Shown here: piece by piece, positions 1 to 8,401 of the stretch
Numbering within the stretch: the first letter of the stretch is position 1
How the letters are laid out: every line of letters begins with the position of its first letter
Source of the DNA: Lachnospiraceae bacterium
GTDB lineage: Bacteria > Bacillota > Clostridia > Lachnospirales > Lachnospiraceae
Length of the DNA: 64,000 bases
Direction of reading: 5' to 3'
NCBI GenBank assembly: GCA_900751995.1
Contig: CAADTP010000023.1
Location: 1 to 64,000, forward strand
Notes under the pieces: model-generated
Seen by the model: only the letters and a program-made list of their open reading frames with translations
Database searches by the model: none
What the model was told of the DNA's origin: nothing
Made by a program: the position numbers and the translations under genes

Positions 1-84
1 ATGTAAAGAAATTTTCGAGAATCGTATGTGTTTCACTGTTTAGTTATCAAGGTTTGTTGTGTCTGTCTCTCAGACAGCTCGTTT
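1..84 (-). promoter_or_regulatory. Leader of an rRNA (or stable RNA) operon running off the left edge
   Basis: Downstream of two strong promoters on the minus strand there is no reading frame. Positions 34-52 read, on the minus strand, CCTTGATAACTAAACAGTG, a sequence type common in the pre-16S leader and the 16S-23S spacer of Clostridia. A short hairpin (GTCTG/CAGAC) lies at about 61-77. The 16S gene itself would start left of base 1, so the assignment is an inference from promoters plus leader motif; a tRNA operon is the alternative. Confidence 0.6.
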
Positions 85-113
85 ATTTTATCTCATCTCT
101 TTTTGTTTGTCAA
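85..113 (-). promoter_or_regulatory. Stable-RNA promoter P2
   Basis: On the minus strand a -35 TTGACA (108-113) is followed after exactly 17 bp by a -10 TAAAAT (85-90). The near-consensus boxes and the second promoter about 100 bp upstream are the pattern of rRNA operons. Confidence 0.75.
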
Positions 114-183
114 GCACTTTTTTAAGTTTTTTTCAAACATTTTTGAGTTAAGATTTTGTTGTCGTTTTGTTGACGACTTGGAT

Positions 184-212
184 ACTTTATCATATCTTCT
201 GTCTTTTGTCAA
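184..212 (-). promoter_or_regulatory. Stable-RNA promoter P1
   Basis: On the minus strand a -35 TTGACA (207-212), a 17-bp spacer and a -10 TAAAGT (184-189). It is arranged in tandem with P2 and reads the same way, away from cvpA. Confidence 0.7.
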
Positions 213-368
213 CTACTTTTTTATTTTTCTGAAAGCAGATGTATTTATCTGTTTCTTAAAAACAATTTGTTCCTAACAACTCTGATAGAATATCATTTTT
301 TCCATTACCTGTCAACATGTTTTTTACATAAATTTCATTTTTTTCTAAAAAACGTATTTTTTCGCCAA

Positions 369-434
369 AAACCGCATTTCACAGACATGGTCACCACCTG
401 TATCCTGGTGCTTTTCCGTCTGCAAAATGCGGTT
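369..434 (-). terminator. Terminator downstream of cvpA
   Basis: A long imperfect stem pairs 369-385 with 418-434 (AACCGCATTT... with ...AAATGCGGTT) and encloses a second hairpin (CACC/GGTG). On the minus strand it is followed by a T run, and it lies just after the cvpA stop codon, separating that operon from the stable-RNA promoters. Confidence 0.7.
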
Positions 435-438
435 TCTT

Positions 439-1146
439 TTACCCACCATAAAATATTCCTGTAAAAATACGGATAAAAATATTTTTATCATAAAGAAAAT
501 CCAGTACTGTATCACCCCGGATCAGTCCCAGACCCTTTTGCCCTATTTCCGTGTTGCATAAAATCGTAAGTACCAGCATTCCGACCCATACAAAAACAAT
601 ACACTTCATGCCTCCTACTACGGCGCCGGCTATTTTGTTGATCCCACGAATGACCGGCAATCTTGCCAGGAGATCCATGGCATACGCCAGCACATGGATC
701 AGGATTGAGGAAAGTATGTATGATACCAAAAAAGAAAGACAGTTCACTGCTACATTGGCCAGATATCCGGAAATATACCCTGCAAATGTATTAACCGCCA
801 GATATTGATACACCAATGCCGTATTATTTTCTGTTATCCCCTTCTGGAGGAGATCCGGAATATCCATACTGCTGATCAACGCCTTCTGTTCCTCCTCATC
901 CATGGTTTCTTTTCCATCTGCCAGAGAATCCACAAATGATCCGCTGGCAGTCTGGATTTTTTCATAAACAGACGTATTCTCACGTATGAACTGATTCACA
1001 TAAGGATTGATCAGCCATACCAGAGCAACGGAGATCAGAACAAGCAATGCAGATACTACTTCTTTTACAAAGCCATGCCTGTATCCATCCACCATGGAAA
1101 AGGCAAGCAGGACCAGCACAGCCAGTCCAAGCCATGTCCAGTTCAT
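439..1146 (-). CDS. cvpA: CvpA family membrane protein
   Basis: A 235-residue integral membrane protein of the CvpA (colicin V production) family. Hydrophobic segments lie near residues 5-25, 32-48, 118-150 and 170-195, with the family's Gly-rich stretch (AGAVVGGMKC) before the last helix. Residues 48-105 form a hydrophilic, charged loop, probably extracellular. Members are found in most Firmicutes; their exact role is unsettled, with links to envelope homeostasis. It is the last gene of a leftward group with the DUF5711 and LysM genes; 10 bp separate it from the former. Family assignment is firm, function is not. Confidence 0.85.
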   Translation of the reverse strand: MNWTWLGLAVLVLLAFSMVDGYRHGFVKEVVSALLVLISVALVWLINPYVNQFIRENTSVYEKIQTASGSFVDSLADGKETMDEEEQKALISSMDIPDLLQKGITENNTALVYQYLAVNTFAGYISGYLANVAVNCLSFLVSYILSSILIHVLAYAMDLLARLPVIRGINKIAGAVVGGMKCIVFVWVGMLVLTILCNTEIGQKGLGLIRGDTVLDFLYDKNIFIRIFTGIFYGG

Positions 1147-1156
1147 ATCTGCCCCC

Positions 1157-2389
1157 TTAACTGAATTTTATGGTGCTGACGCCTGTATCCAGTACCATAA
1201 GATATTTATTCCATCCGATCTTAAAGAAATCCCGGATCGTTCCATCTACATTTCCGGCATATTTCTGTACGCCACGGCTGTTCATCACGCAGATCTGCGA
1301 GCTGTTATACATGATGATATTATCTCCGCTCATTTTTATAGTCGTATATGGAATATTGAAATTTTTACGGAATTTCAGCTGTCCGCTCATACTATAGACT
1401 TCCATTGTATACAGATCATCTTTATTATTGTTTTTAAATACAAGGCCAATCCTGTCATCACTGAAAAATGTACTTACGATCTCCTGTTTTACATTGACTG
1501 TTTTGCTTTCTTTGGGAATCTGGCTTCCCTGGTAAGTAGAAAATCCATCATCTCGCAAAGCAATATACTTACTGTCACTGATACATTCCACCTGCGGGAT
1601 CACTACATTCTCATAGGTATAACCACTTACGATCCGATCATCCTCATTCTGCCCTACATCCCCATAATTATAAAATGCCACATAGCTGGTAGTCTTGCTT
1701 CCATCAACATACTGGAATGTTACCATCATCACTCCGTTATCAGACACTGCTACATCCATGGGATATCCCGGATCATCGATCTTAGTCAGATTTTCCGCGA
1801 CCAGACTGCCATCCGGATTATAAAAATTGATCCAGGTATTATCATCATTGTCCAGGATCACTGCAACCATTCCATTCGATGCGATCCGCACTTTTACAAT
1901 AGCATAAGATGTTGTTACAGTTCCGGTCACACCTTTTTTGTCGCAGATATAAAGCGATGTTCCCTCGCTGTCTGCAACAACCGCCCTGCTTCCATTCACA
2001 TCTGCAATAGGATTCTGCATTGTATAGGTTTCATTCCAGATCGTATTCATGCTGTTGTCCACAACAGATACTCCATCCGGACTGTATCTCAGGATATCTC
2101 CATCCATGTCCACATACTGTGTGGACACAACATCTTCCTGTTCGCTTGTATTTAATACTTTATAGCTGTGATAGCTTCTTTTTTCTGCATAGAGAAAAAC
2201 CAGGCAGACTGCAGCAGCGATCACTGCCGCTGTGATCACCTTTTTCCCCTTTCTTGAAATCCTTCGGCGATGAGAAGTTCTCCCGTAGTGAGCGCCTTCC
2301 TGTGCAGCCTGTTCCTGTGCAAGCCTGGCTTTTTGCCTCATCAGCTTTTTACGCTTTTGTTTTTTCTGTATTTTTTTTATGATATTCAC
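1157..2389 (-). CDS. DUF5711-type membrane-anchored propeller-like protein
   Basis: A 410-residue protein with a very basic, Gln-rich cytoplasmic N-terminus (residues 1-50), one transmembrane helix (about 51-68) and a long extracytoplasmic part with repeated beta-strand blocks of the kind seen in PQQ/WD-like propellers (for example MDGDILRYSPDG, NPDGSLVAEN). This arrangement matches the DUF5711 family of Lachnospiraceae. No catalytic motif is visible. It lies between cvpA (10 bp) and the LysM gene (66 bp), so the three are probably envelope proteins made together. The minus-strand ATG start at 2389 has no competing start nearby. Confidence 0.75.
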   Translation of the reverse strand: MNIIKKIQKKQKRKKLMRQKARLAQEQAAQEGAHYGRTSHRRRISRKGKKVITAAVIAAAVCLVFLYAEKRSYHSYKVLNTSEQEDVVSTQYVDMDGDILRYSPDGVSVVDNSMNTIWNETYTMQNPIADVNGSRAVVADSEGTSLYICDKKGVTGTVTTSYAIVKVRIASNGMVAVILDNDDNTWINFYNPDGSLVAENLTKIDDPGYPMDVAVSDNGVMMVTFQYVDGSKTTSYVAFYNYGDVGQNEDDRIVSGYTYENVVIPQVECISDSKYIALRDDGFSTYQGSQIPKESKTVNVKQEIVSTFFSDDRIGLVFKNNNKDDLYTMEVYSMSGQLKFRKNFNIPYTTIKMSGDNIIMYNSSQICVMNSRGVQKYAGNVDGTIRDFFKIGWNKYLMVLDTGVSTIKFS

Positions 2390-2455
2390 AACTGTATCCC
2401 TTACCTTAAGTATTTTATTTTGTAATTGGTTTTCCAGTTATTATAGCACACTCCA

Positions 2456-3718
2456 TCAGGGTAGTACAATTACCTGCCCGGGATAAATGATCTCATTGGC
2501 AGAAATTCCGTTTAATGCACAGATCTGTTCCATCGCCTCTACAGTGCCATAGCGGTTCAGACTGATCTGATACAAGGTGTCTCCCGGGCGGATCACATAA
2601 GTTTCTCCAGGATTTCCTGCAGCCACTGAAGTCTCTTCTGTTTTTTTCTCTTCTGTTTTATTATCCTTTTTTTGCGTTGCTTCTGAAACAGACTGTTTTT
2701 TTGAACTTCGAGGTTCCGGTGTTATTGAGATTTTTTCTCTTTTCTGCATGGTTTCCGTCGGGACCGGAGTTCCCCGCACAGCTTCCTGCGTCTGTACCGG
2801 TTTTTGTGTTTGCACCGGTTTCTGCGTCTGCACCGCCTTTGGCGAAACCGATACACTCCGCACCGGTTCTGTTACTGCAGGTGTCATCTGCACCACCGAA
2901 GCAGAAGCAGCGCGATAATCTTCCGGAACCTCTGTTTTTTCCTGCTGATTCCGATAAAAGCCCACTCCAGCCACAAGAACTGCCAATGCCAGACACACCG
3001 TAGCCGCATAAGAAAAAACAGAAGTTTTCTCTTCTCCCTGTTCCTCCGGATTTTTACTATCTATGATCTTTCTGAAATTTCTGACAGCCCTGTCCTCCAC
3101 TTTCTCGGATGCTTCTCCGCCCTCTTTCTGGCTGCGTTCGATCATATACGTCTGCATCTGAGAATTTTTCTCATAATAAATATAATACCCGCTCAGTTTT
3201 GCCATCATGCCGCCATCATAACGGAAAAAGGCATCCTCCCGTTCTCCAGGATCCATCAGCATCAGGATCTTTTCCCCTCCGAAATGTCTGAGATGTACTT
3301 TCACAAAAAGCTCCGTGATCTCCATTGCTATCTGAGGCTGTGCAAAAAACCATCCCACGATCTCCTGCTCCGGAAAATACTGATCCTTATCCTCCTGCAG
3401 TTTCTGCCAGAGTTTTTCCGAAAAGTCAATATGTTCTGCCGCAGCCTCCATGCCGTCTGCTGCAATGGCACCTTTTATAAAAATACAGGTCATATCTGCA
3501 GTCCATTGAATTTCACCTGTAAGTACCGCCACACTTCCCTGGCCTTCCGGCTTTTCATCTTCTGCCAGGCTGCAGAGAAATGTGTATACATAATCTTCTA
3601 TATAAATCCTGTAATCTCCGTTCGCCAGCCCAATCTGTCTTACATTTCTAGGCATGGAAAACGATTCCTGTGCGGTTTCCTGTTCTGTTGTGTCCTCCTT
3701 ATAAATGACTTCTATCAT
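2456..3718 (-). CDS. LysM membrane protein with a degenerate JAMM/MPN-like N-terminal domain
   Basis: 420 residues in three parts. Residues about 51-190 follow the strand/helix order of JAMM (MPN) isopeptidases: a GAIAADG strand-turn, a helix rich in Trp/Lys, then VGWFFAQP at the place where active enzymes have VGWYHSHP, and LMLMDPGE where they have a V/I-DP strand. Both metal-binding histidines and the following Ser-x2-Asp are missing, so the domain should be catalytically dead (MPN-minus). A transmembrane helix lies at about 233-255, followed by a Pro/Thr/Gln-rich spacer with VQTQKP repeats and a C-terminal LysM domain (about 372-419, YVIRPGDTLYQIS) that binds peptidoglycan. The MPN domain would thus be cytoplasmic and LysM outside. 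LysM is certain; the MPN reading is by eye. Confidence 0.75.
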   Translation of the reverse strand: MIEVIYKEDTTEQETAQESFSMPRNVRQIGLANGDYRIYIEDYVYTFLCSLAEDEKPEGQGSVAVLTGEIQWTADMTCIFIKGAIAADGMEAAAEHIDFSEKLWQKLQEDKDQYFPEQEIVGWFFAQPQIAMEITELFVKVHLRHFGGEKILMLMDPGEREDAFFRYDGGMMAKLSGYYIYYEKNSQMQTYMIERSQKEGGEASEKVEDRAVRNFRKIIDSKNPEEQGEEKTSVFSYAATVCLALAVLVAGVGFYRNQQEKTEVPEDYRAASASVVQMTPAVTEPVRSVSVSPKAVQTQKPVQTQKPVQTQEAVRGTPVPTETMQKREKISITPEPRSSKKQSVSEATQKKDNKTEEKKTEETSVAAGNPGETYVIRPGDTLYQISLNRYGTVEAMEQICALNGISANEIIYPGQVIVLP

Positions 3719-3819
3719 CTCATATCACTCCTTCTGTCCAAGCATAGCACAGTAAAAATGCGGATTTTAGCAGAATGTAAGAGTCTGTCCATAGAATTTA
3801 GCGACAGATTCCGCACCAT

Positions 3820-3848
3820 GCATATTTTTCCTTTTTTCAGGATATGAT
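3820..3848 (+). promoter_or_regulatory. Possible sigma-E type sporulation promoter for the yyaC-like gene
   Basis: GCATATT at 3820-3826 matches the -35 element of mother-cell sigma-E promoters; after 14 bp comes GATATGAT (3841-3848), which fits the -10 (CATACAAT) at five of eight places. It sits directly before the yyaC-like gene. No good sigma-A promoter is seen here. This is a motif match only. Confidence 0.4.
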
Positions 3849-3875
3849 AGAGTGAAAAAAGAATCGAGGTTTCTC

Positions 3876-4463
3876 ATGGCTTTTTACATTGATGCCGGAA
3901 AAAACGGTTCATCCGGCGAGATTGCTTATCTTCTGAAAAAATGCATTCTTCACTGTCCTAAAAAATGGACTGAGATCGTGTTTTTATGCATTGGCAGTGA
4001 TCGTGTTACCGGAGATTGTTTAGGCCCATATATCGGACACCTTCTTCATCCTCATGAAACCGGACATATTTTTGTCTACGGCACTCTTTCCTGCCCGGTC
4101 CATGCCCTGAACTTGGAAAAAACTTCATCGCTTATCACAAGGCTTCATCCACACGCCCTTGTAATCGCCATAGATGCTTCTCTTGGACAAAAAAAACACC
4201 TGGGCTATGTGACCATTGGAAATGGTGCACTTTACCCAGGTGCTGGTGTTCAGAAAGATCTTCCACCTGTAGGGGACATCCATATCACCGGCATTGTAAA
4301 TACTGCCGGAATCATGGAGCAGCTTACCCTGCAGACTACCCGGCTCTCCACCGTGGTAGCACTTGCAGATGTGATCGCCTGCGGGATCCTTAAGATACTT
4401 CCTGCAGAAACAGACTTATCCCCTGTTGATCTTGATTATGCGAACTCCTTGATCTGCTTATAG
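3876..4463 (+). CDS. yyaC: YyaC-like spore protein (GPR-related fold)
   Basis: A 195-residue protein related to YyaC, a family distantly similar to the germination protease GPR. Recognisable blocks are CIGSDRVTGDCLGPYIG near residues 37-53, the VYGTLSCPVHALNL stretch, VIAIDASLG in the middle and a GDIHITGIVN block before the C-terminus. The start chosen is ATG 3876, six bases after a GAGG ribosome site; a GTG at 3852 is in frame but has no such site. The 3' end overlaps the convergent transketolase gene by 28 bp. The family is tied to sporulation in Bacilli; the precise role is not known. Confidence 0.85.
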   Translation: MAFYIDAGKNGSSGEIAYLLKKCILHCPKKWTEIVFLCIGSDRVTGDCLGPYIGHLLHPHETGHIFVYGTLSCPVHALNLEKTSSLITRLHPHALVIAIDASLGQKKHLGYVTIGNGALYPGAGVQKDLPPVGDIHITGIVNTAGIMEQLTLQTTRLSTVVALADVIACGILKILPAETDLSPVDLDYANSLICL

Positions 4464-5374
4464 ATACCCTCTGCATCGAGACCGTATTTATGAAGAAGTT
4501 CTAATGCCGGACCGGACTCACCGAATACATCATGGATTCCGATACGTTTAACCGGTACCGGTGCCTTCTCAGCCAGGCACTCGCATACAGCTCCGCCAAG
4601 ACCGCCGATGATGGAATGCTCCTCAACAGTTACAACCTTGCCGGTTTCTTTGGCAGCTGCAACAACAAGGTCCTCATCCAGAGGCTTGATGGTATGGATA
4701 TTGATCACTTTTGCATCGATTCCGTCTGCTGCAAGCTTCTCAGCTGCTTCAAGAGCCGGTGCAACGCAAAGTCCGTTTGCGATGATGGTAAGATCTTTTC
4801 CCTCGCGGAGAACGATGCCCTTACCAAGCTCAAATTTATAATCCGGTCTGTCATTGATAACCGGAACAGCAAGACGTCCGAATCTCATGTATACCGGTCC
4901 CTGATGCTCGTAAGCAGCAGCAACCATAGCTTTTGCTTCGATATCATCAGAAGGACTTGCAACGACCATGCCCGGAATCACTCTCATCAGGGCAAAATCC
5001 TCCAGGCACTGATGTGTGGCGCCATCTTCACCTACAGAAATACCGCCGTGAGTTGCTCCGATCTTTACATTCAGCTTCGGATATCCGATGGAGTTACGAA
5101 CCTGCTCATAAGCACGTCCTGCTGCAAACATTGCAAAAGTACTTGCAAAGGGAACCTTACCTGTAGAAGCGATTCCTGCCGCAATACCCATCATGTTGCA
5201 CTCTGCGATACCGCAGTCAATGTGACGCTCCGGGAATTCTTTTTTAAACATACCTGTCTGTGTAGCTGCAGCAAGGTCAGCGTCAAGAACGATAAGATCC
5301 TCGTGTTTTTTTCCTAATTCTATGAGGGCACTGCCGTAGCTTGCTCTCGTTGCGATTTTCTTTACTTCTGACAT
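4436..5374 (-). CDS. Transketolase, C-terminal subunit (split enzyme)
   Basis: 312 residues corresponding to the pyrimidine-binding and C-terminal domains of transketolase (GIAECNMMGIAAGIA block with the conserved Glu, GATHGGISVGEDGATH block). It works with the N-terminal subunit encoded just upstream to move two-carbon units between sugar phosphates in the non-oxidative pentose phosphate pathway, with thiamine diphosphate at the subunit interface. Its start overlaps the end of the N-terminal subunit gene by 13 bp, so translation is likely coupled. Split transketolases are common in Clostridia. Confidence 0.95.
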   Translation of the reverse strand: MSEVKKIATRASYGSALIELGKKHEDLIVLDADLAAATQTGMFKKEFPERHIDCGIAECNMMGIAAGIASTGKVPFASTFAMFAAGRAYEQVRNSIGYPKLNVKIGATHGGISVGEDGATHQCLEDFALMRVIPGMVVASPSDDIEAKAMVAAAYEHQGPVYMRFGRLAVPVINDRPDYKFELGKGIVLREGKDLTIIANGLCVAPALEAAEKLAADGIDAKVINIHTIKPLDEDLVVAAAKETGKVVTVEEHSIIGGLGGAVCECLAEKAPVPVKRIGIHDVFGESGPALELLHKYGLDAEGIYKQIKEFA

Positions 5375-6201
5375 AATGCTTCACCTACCTTCTCCAGATC
5401 TTCCATTGCCTGTGCATACTGCTCGTCATTCGGAGCTTTTCCGTGCCAGCCTACTGCGTTCTCCATGTAGGAAACGCCTTTACCTTTTACTGTTTTCATG
5501 ATGATAGCTGTCGGCATACCCTTTGTAGCTCTTGCCTCATCAAAAGCAGCCTTCAGCTGATCCATATCGTTGCCGTCCGCAACATTGATCACATGGAAAT
5601 TGAAAGCTTCAAATTTCTTGTCGATCGGATACGGGGAGCATACATCTGCAATGTCACCATCGATCTGAAGTCCATTGTTATCTACGATCACAACCAGGTT
5701 GTCCAGTTTACGGAAGCCTGCGAACATAGCTGCCTCCCACACCTGGCCTTCCTCGATCTCACCATCACCCAGCAATGTATATACTCGATAGTCATCATTA
5801 CTGAGTTTGGCAGAAAGAGCCATACCTGCTGCTGCAGAGATTCCCTGACCAAGAGAACCACTGGACATATCAACGCCCGGAATATGCTTCATATCCGGAT
5901 GTCCCTGAAGATAGGAGCCCAGATGACGAAGTGTTTTCAGATCCTCTTTTGGAAAATATCCTCTCTCTGCAAGTACAGAATAGAGTCCCGGTGCTGTATG
6001 TCCTTTGGAAAGGACAAAACGGTCACGGTCTGCCTTCTTAGGATCCTTCGGATCGATGTTCATCTCTTCAAAATATAAATAGGTGAACACGTCTGCTGCA
6101 GAAAGGGATCCGCCCGGATGGCCGGCCTTTGCTGCATGGACTGCTGTTACGATATCCTTGCGGACTTCGTTGGCAACTTTCTGAAGTTCTAACTTATCCA
6201 T
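5362..6201 (-). CDS. Transketolase, N-terminal subunit (split enzyme)
   Basis: 279 residues with the thiamine diphosphate binding domain of transketolase: AAKAGHPGGSLSAADV near the start, the LSKGHTAPGLYSVLA block, and the diphosphate/Mg2+ motif GDGEIEEGQ...(about 26 residues)...DNN near residues 145-177. It forms the active enzyme with the product of the next gene. Together with the transaldolase-type gene upstream it can interconvert pentose, tetrose, hexose and heptulose phosphates without the oxidative branch. Confidence 0.95.
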   Translation of the reverse strand: MDKLELQKVANEVRKDIVTAVHAAKAGHPGGSLSAADVFTYLYFEEMNIDPKDPKKADRDRFVLSKGHTAPGLYSVLAERGYFPKEDLKTLRHLGSYLQGHPDMKHIPGVDMSSGSLGQGISAAAGMALSAKLSNDDYRVYTLLGDGEIEEGQVWEAAMFAGFRKLDNLVVIVDNNGLQIDGDIADVCSPYPIDKKFEAFNFHVINVADGNDMDQLKAAFDEARATKGMPTAIIMKTVKGKGVSYMENAVGWHGKAPNDEQYAQAMEDLEKVGEALCQK

Positions 6202-6267
6202 GTTATTAATGTCTCCTTTTTAGTGCCCTGCTGTTCACAGGGAATTTGTATATAAAAGAGGTTTCGA

Positions 6268-6921
6268 TCACTCACCGAATACTGCCTTGTAATCAGCCTG
6301 AAATTTAGCGATACCTGCATCTGTCAGCGGATGATGTGTCATCTGCTCAATTACCTTGAACGGTACCGTAGCGATATCTGCGCCTGCAAGTGCACATGCA
6401 GTTACATGCATTGGATGACGAACACTTGCTGCGATGATCTCTGTCGGGATATCTGCAACTGCAAACATCTCAGCGATCTGCTGGATCAGCTCAACGCCAT
6501 CTGTGGAGATGTCATCCAGTCTTCCAAGGAACGGAGATACATATGTAGCACCTGCTCTTGCTGCAAGAAGTGCCTGGTTAGCAGAAAAGATCAGAGTAAC
6601 GTTTGTCTTGATCCCCTCAGAGGAAAGAACCTTAACTGCCTTCAGTCCCTCTGTTGTCATAGGAATCTTAACAACCATGTTCGGATGGATGGCTGCGATC
6701 TCACGTCCCTCACGGATCATTCCCTCAGCATCTGTTGTGGTAGCTTTAACCTCACCGCTGATCGGTCCGTCAACGATCGTTGTGATCTCTTTGATCACCT
6801 CGTTGAAGTCTCTTCCTTCTTTGGCGATCAGAGACGGGTTTGTTGTAACTCCACAGATAACTCCCATGTCATTTGCTTCTCTGATATCCTCTACTTTAGC
6901 TGTGTCGATAAAAAATTTCAT
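6268..6921 (-). CDS. fsa: Transaldolase / fructose-6-phosphate aldolase (TalC/FSA type)
   Basis: 217 residues, the usual length of the short TalC/MipB subfamily. The Schiff-base lysine lies in VVKIPMT (about residues 84-90), with the N-terminal MKFFIDTAKVEDI and the SPFLGRLDD block near residue 134. Members act either as transaldolase or as fructose-6-phosphate aldolase; FVSPFxGRxDD-like sequences such as this one favour transaldolase, which also fits the transketolase genes downstream. First gene of the operon, with a good promoter upstream and a GGAGGA ribosome site. Confidence 0.9.
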   Translation of the reverse strand: MKFFIDTAKVEDIREANDMGVICGVTTNPSLIAKEGRDFNEVIKEITTIVDGPISGEVKATTTDAEGMIREGREIAAIHPNMVVKIPMTTEGLKAVKVLSSEGIKTNVTLIFSANQALLAARAGATYVSPFLGRLDDISTDGVELIQQIAEMFAVADIPTEIIAASVRHPMHVTACALAGADIATVPFKVIEQMTHHPLTDAGIAKFQADYKAVFGE

Positions 6922-6966
6922 TGTTTTTTCCTCCTGTTTACGTTCGTTCTTTTTCTTGATGATTCC

Positions 6967-6994
6967 ATTATAACAAACTCATTGCGGGGGTCAA
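6967..6994 (-). promoter_or_regulatory. Promoter of the transaldolase-transketolase operon
   Basis: On the minus strand TTGACC (6989-6994) and TATAAT (6967-6972) are separated by 16 bp, about 45 bp before the start codon. The palindromes at 7006-7049 lie immediately upstream of the -35 box. Confidence 0.75.
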
Positions 6995-7005
6995 GGCACC
7001 TGCTT

Positions 7006-7049
7006 TTTATTAATAAATCTTTTATTAATAAAATAACATTTTATTAATA
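7006..7049. promoter_or_regulatory. Three TTTATTAATAAA palindromes (putative operator)
   Basis: Perfect palindrome TTTATTAATAAA occurs at 7006-7017 and 7021-7032, with a third copy TTTATTAATA at 7040-7049; a fourth TTATTAATAA core is at about 7173-7184. Centres of the first three are about 15 and 19 bp apart. They sit between the operon promoter and the end of the LacI-type gene, so they are candidate binding sites for it or another regulator. Typical LacI operators are CG-centred, which these are not. Confidence 0.45.
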
Positions 7050-7195
7050 GTGCCTGTCAATTTTTTCACCCAAAACAGCTTCTTTCCATTTTCCTCAATT
7101 CGAATATCGCCGTAATTATCGTAGCTAACAAGGTTTCTATTCAAATGTGTCATGGAAACTCTCTCTATATATTATTATTAATAATTTTTGCGCTA

Positions 7196-8314
7196 TTATT
7201 TATTTTTCTGTTCATCAGACTGGTTTCTGTCCAGTCTTGCATACCCCGTCGTGCGGCGCGTGATCAGCTTCGGGGTATATTCGATATTATACAGGCTGGC
7301 AGGTCTTTCATCCAGGTAAAATTTATCATTCATGTCGATCTTACGGATAATGATGTCACAGGCATCTCTTCCCTTCAGCGCAACAAAATGATCAATGGTT
7401 GTCAGGGAGATCCTGCGGATGCCGGAATAAAAAATATTGTCGCACCCTATGACAGAAACATCCTTCGGAACGTGTATCCTCATTTCATGCAGCGCATCAA
7501 TGGCGCCTATGGCCATCATGTCATTCTGTCCTGCGATAGCCGTAAATTTATGTCCTTCCTGGAGAAGCTCCATGGTCAGCTCGTAGCCCATGGCATACTC
7601 GGAATCCATCCGCGGGATCTTTCTGTCATTGGACTCATCTGCCGCCTTGATGAGCACATGATCCTTTTTTCCCTCTTTTTCAAACTCGCGGACAAAGCCC
7701 TCCACACGCTTGGATCGCTGCCACTGCCGTCTGGTAAGTGGCGGCGTGATAAATGCCACATCCGTGTGCCCCAGATCAAGAAGATGTCTGGCCATCAGCC
7801 TTCCTACCACTGTGTTGTCCTGATTGATAGCATCTACCGTGGTTGTTTTTTCCTTGTTGCTGATGATGACCAGCGGTGTTTCTTTTGCGATCTTTTCTAC
7901 CTGATGCTGGAAATCCGGATGAGGATTGCAGGTATAGATGATCCCTGCCGGCCGCATGGTCTGCATCATACGGAGATATTTTTCTTCCAGCCCCGCATCG
8001 CGCTGGGTGTTGCAGATAAATACCCCATATCCCTGCTCATTGGCCACAGCCTCGATTCCCTGAAGCAACAGTACATAATAGGGACTGGTGAGTGTGGGAC
8101 AGAAAACAACGATCAGCTTTTCTTTTCTGTCAGCTTTGTGTTTCCGACGTCCGGGAAGCTCATAGCCAAGCTCTCTGGCCGCCTGCTCCACCCGCTCCAC
8201 AGTTTCTCTCGAAAAAGAAACATTATATTTCCGGTTCAGCACCATGGATACCGTTGCCTGGGAAACTCCTGCGCGTGCTGCCACATCCGATGAGGTTGCT
8301 TTCTTTTTTGCCAC
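7196..8314 (-). CDS. LacI family transcriptional regulator
   Basis: About 372 residues: N-terminal LacI helix-turn-helix (SSDVAARAGVSQATVSMVLN) with hinge helix, then a periplasmic-binding-protein-like sensor domain (LLLQGIEAVANEQGYGVFIC, GYELTMELLQ, TAIAGQNDMMAIGA). GTG 8314 is the likely start: GGAGG lies 8 bases upstream, whereas the earlier in-frame GTG at 8323 overlaps that site. The effector is unknown. It is transcribed toward the transaldolase-transketolase operon, which it may control. Confidence 0.9.
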   Translation of the reverse strand: MAKKKATSSDVAARAGVSQATVSMVLNRKYNVSFSRETVERVEQAARELGYELPGRRKHKADRKEKLIVVFCPTLTSPYYVLLLQGIEAVANEQGYGVFICNTQRDAGLEEKYLRMMQTMRPAGIIYTCNPHPDFQHQVEKIAKETPLVIISNKEKTTTVDAINQDNTVVGRLMARHLLDLGHTDVAFITPPLTRRQWQRSKRVEGFVREFEKEGKKDHVLIKAADESNDRKIPRMDSEYAMGYELTMELLQEGHKFTAIAGQNDMMAIGAIDALHEMRIHVPKDVSVIGCDNIFYSGIRRISLTTIDHFVALKGRDACDIIIRKIDMNDKFYLDERPASLYNIEYTPKLITRRTTGYARLDRNQSDEQKNK

Positions 8315-8401
8315 CAGTCTCACCTCCTTTATAATCTGGGGAAATTTCCTGGCTGCTTATCACTTTTTGCAATCCCTCAGGGAATTTTTCACCTGATCCG
8401 G

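Noticed and set aside
1007..2155. 382-residue plus-strand open frame
   Set aside because: Antisense to the DUF5711 gene; no recognisable protein features, many rare residues.
7145..8293. 382-residue plus-strand open frame
   Set aside because: Antisense to the LacI-type regulator.
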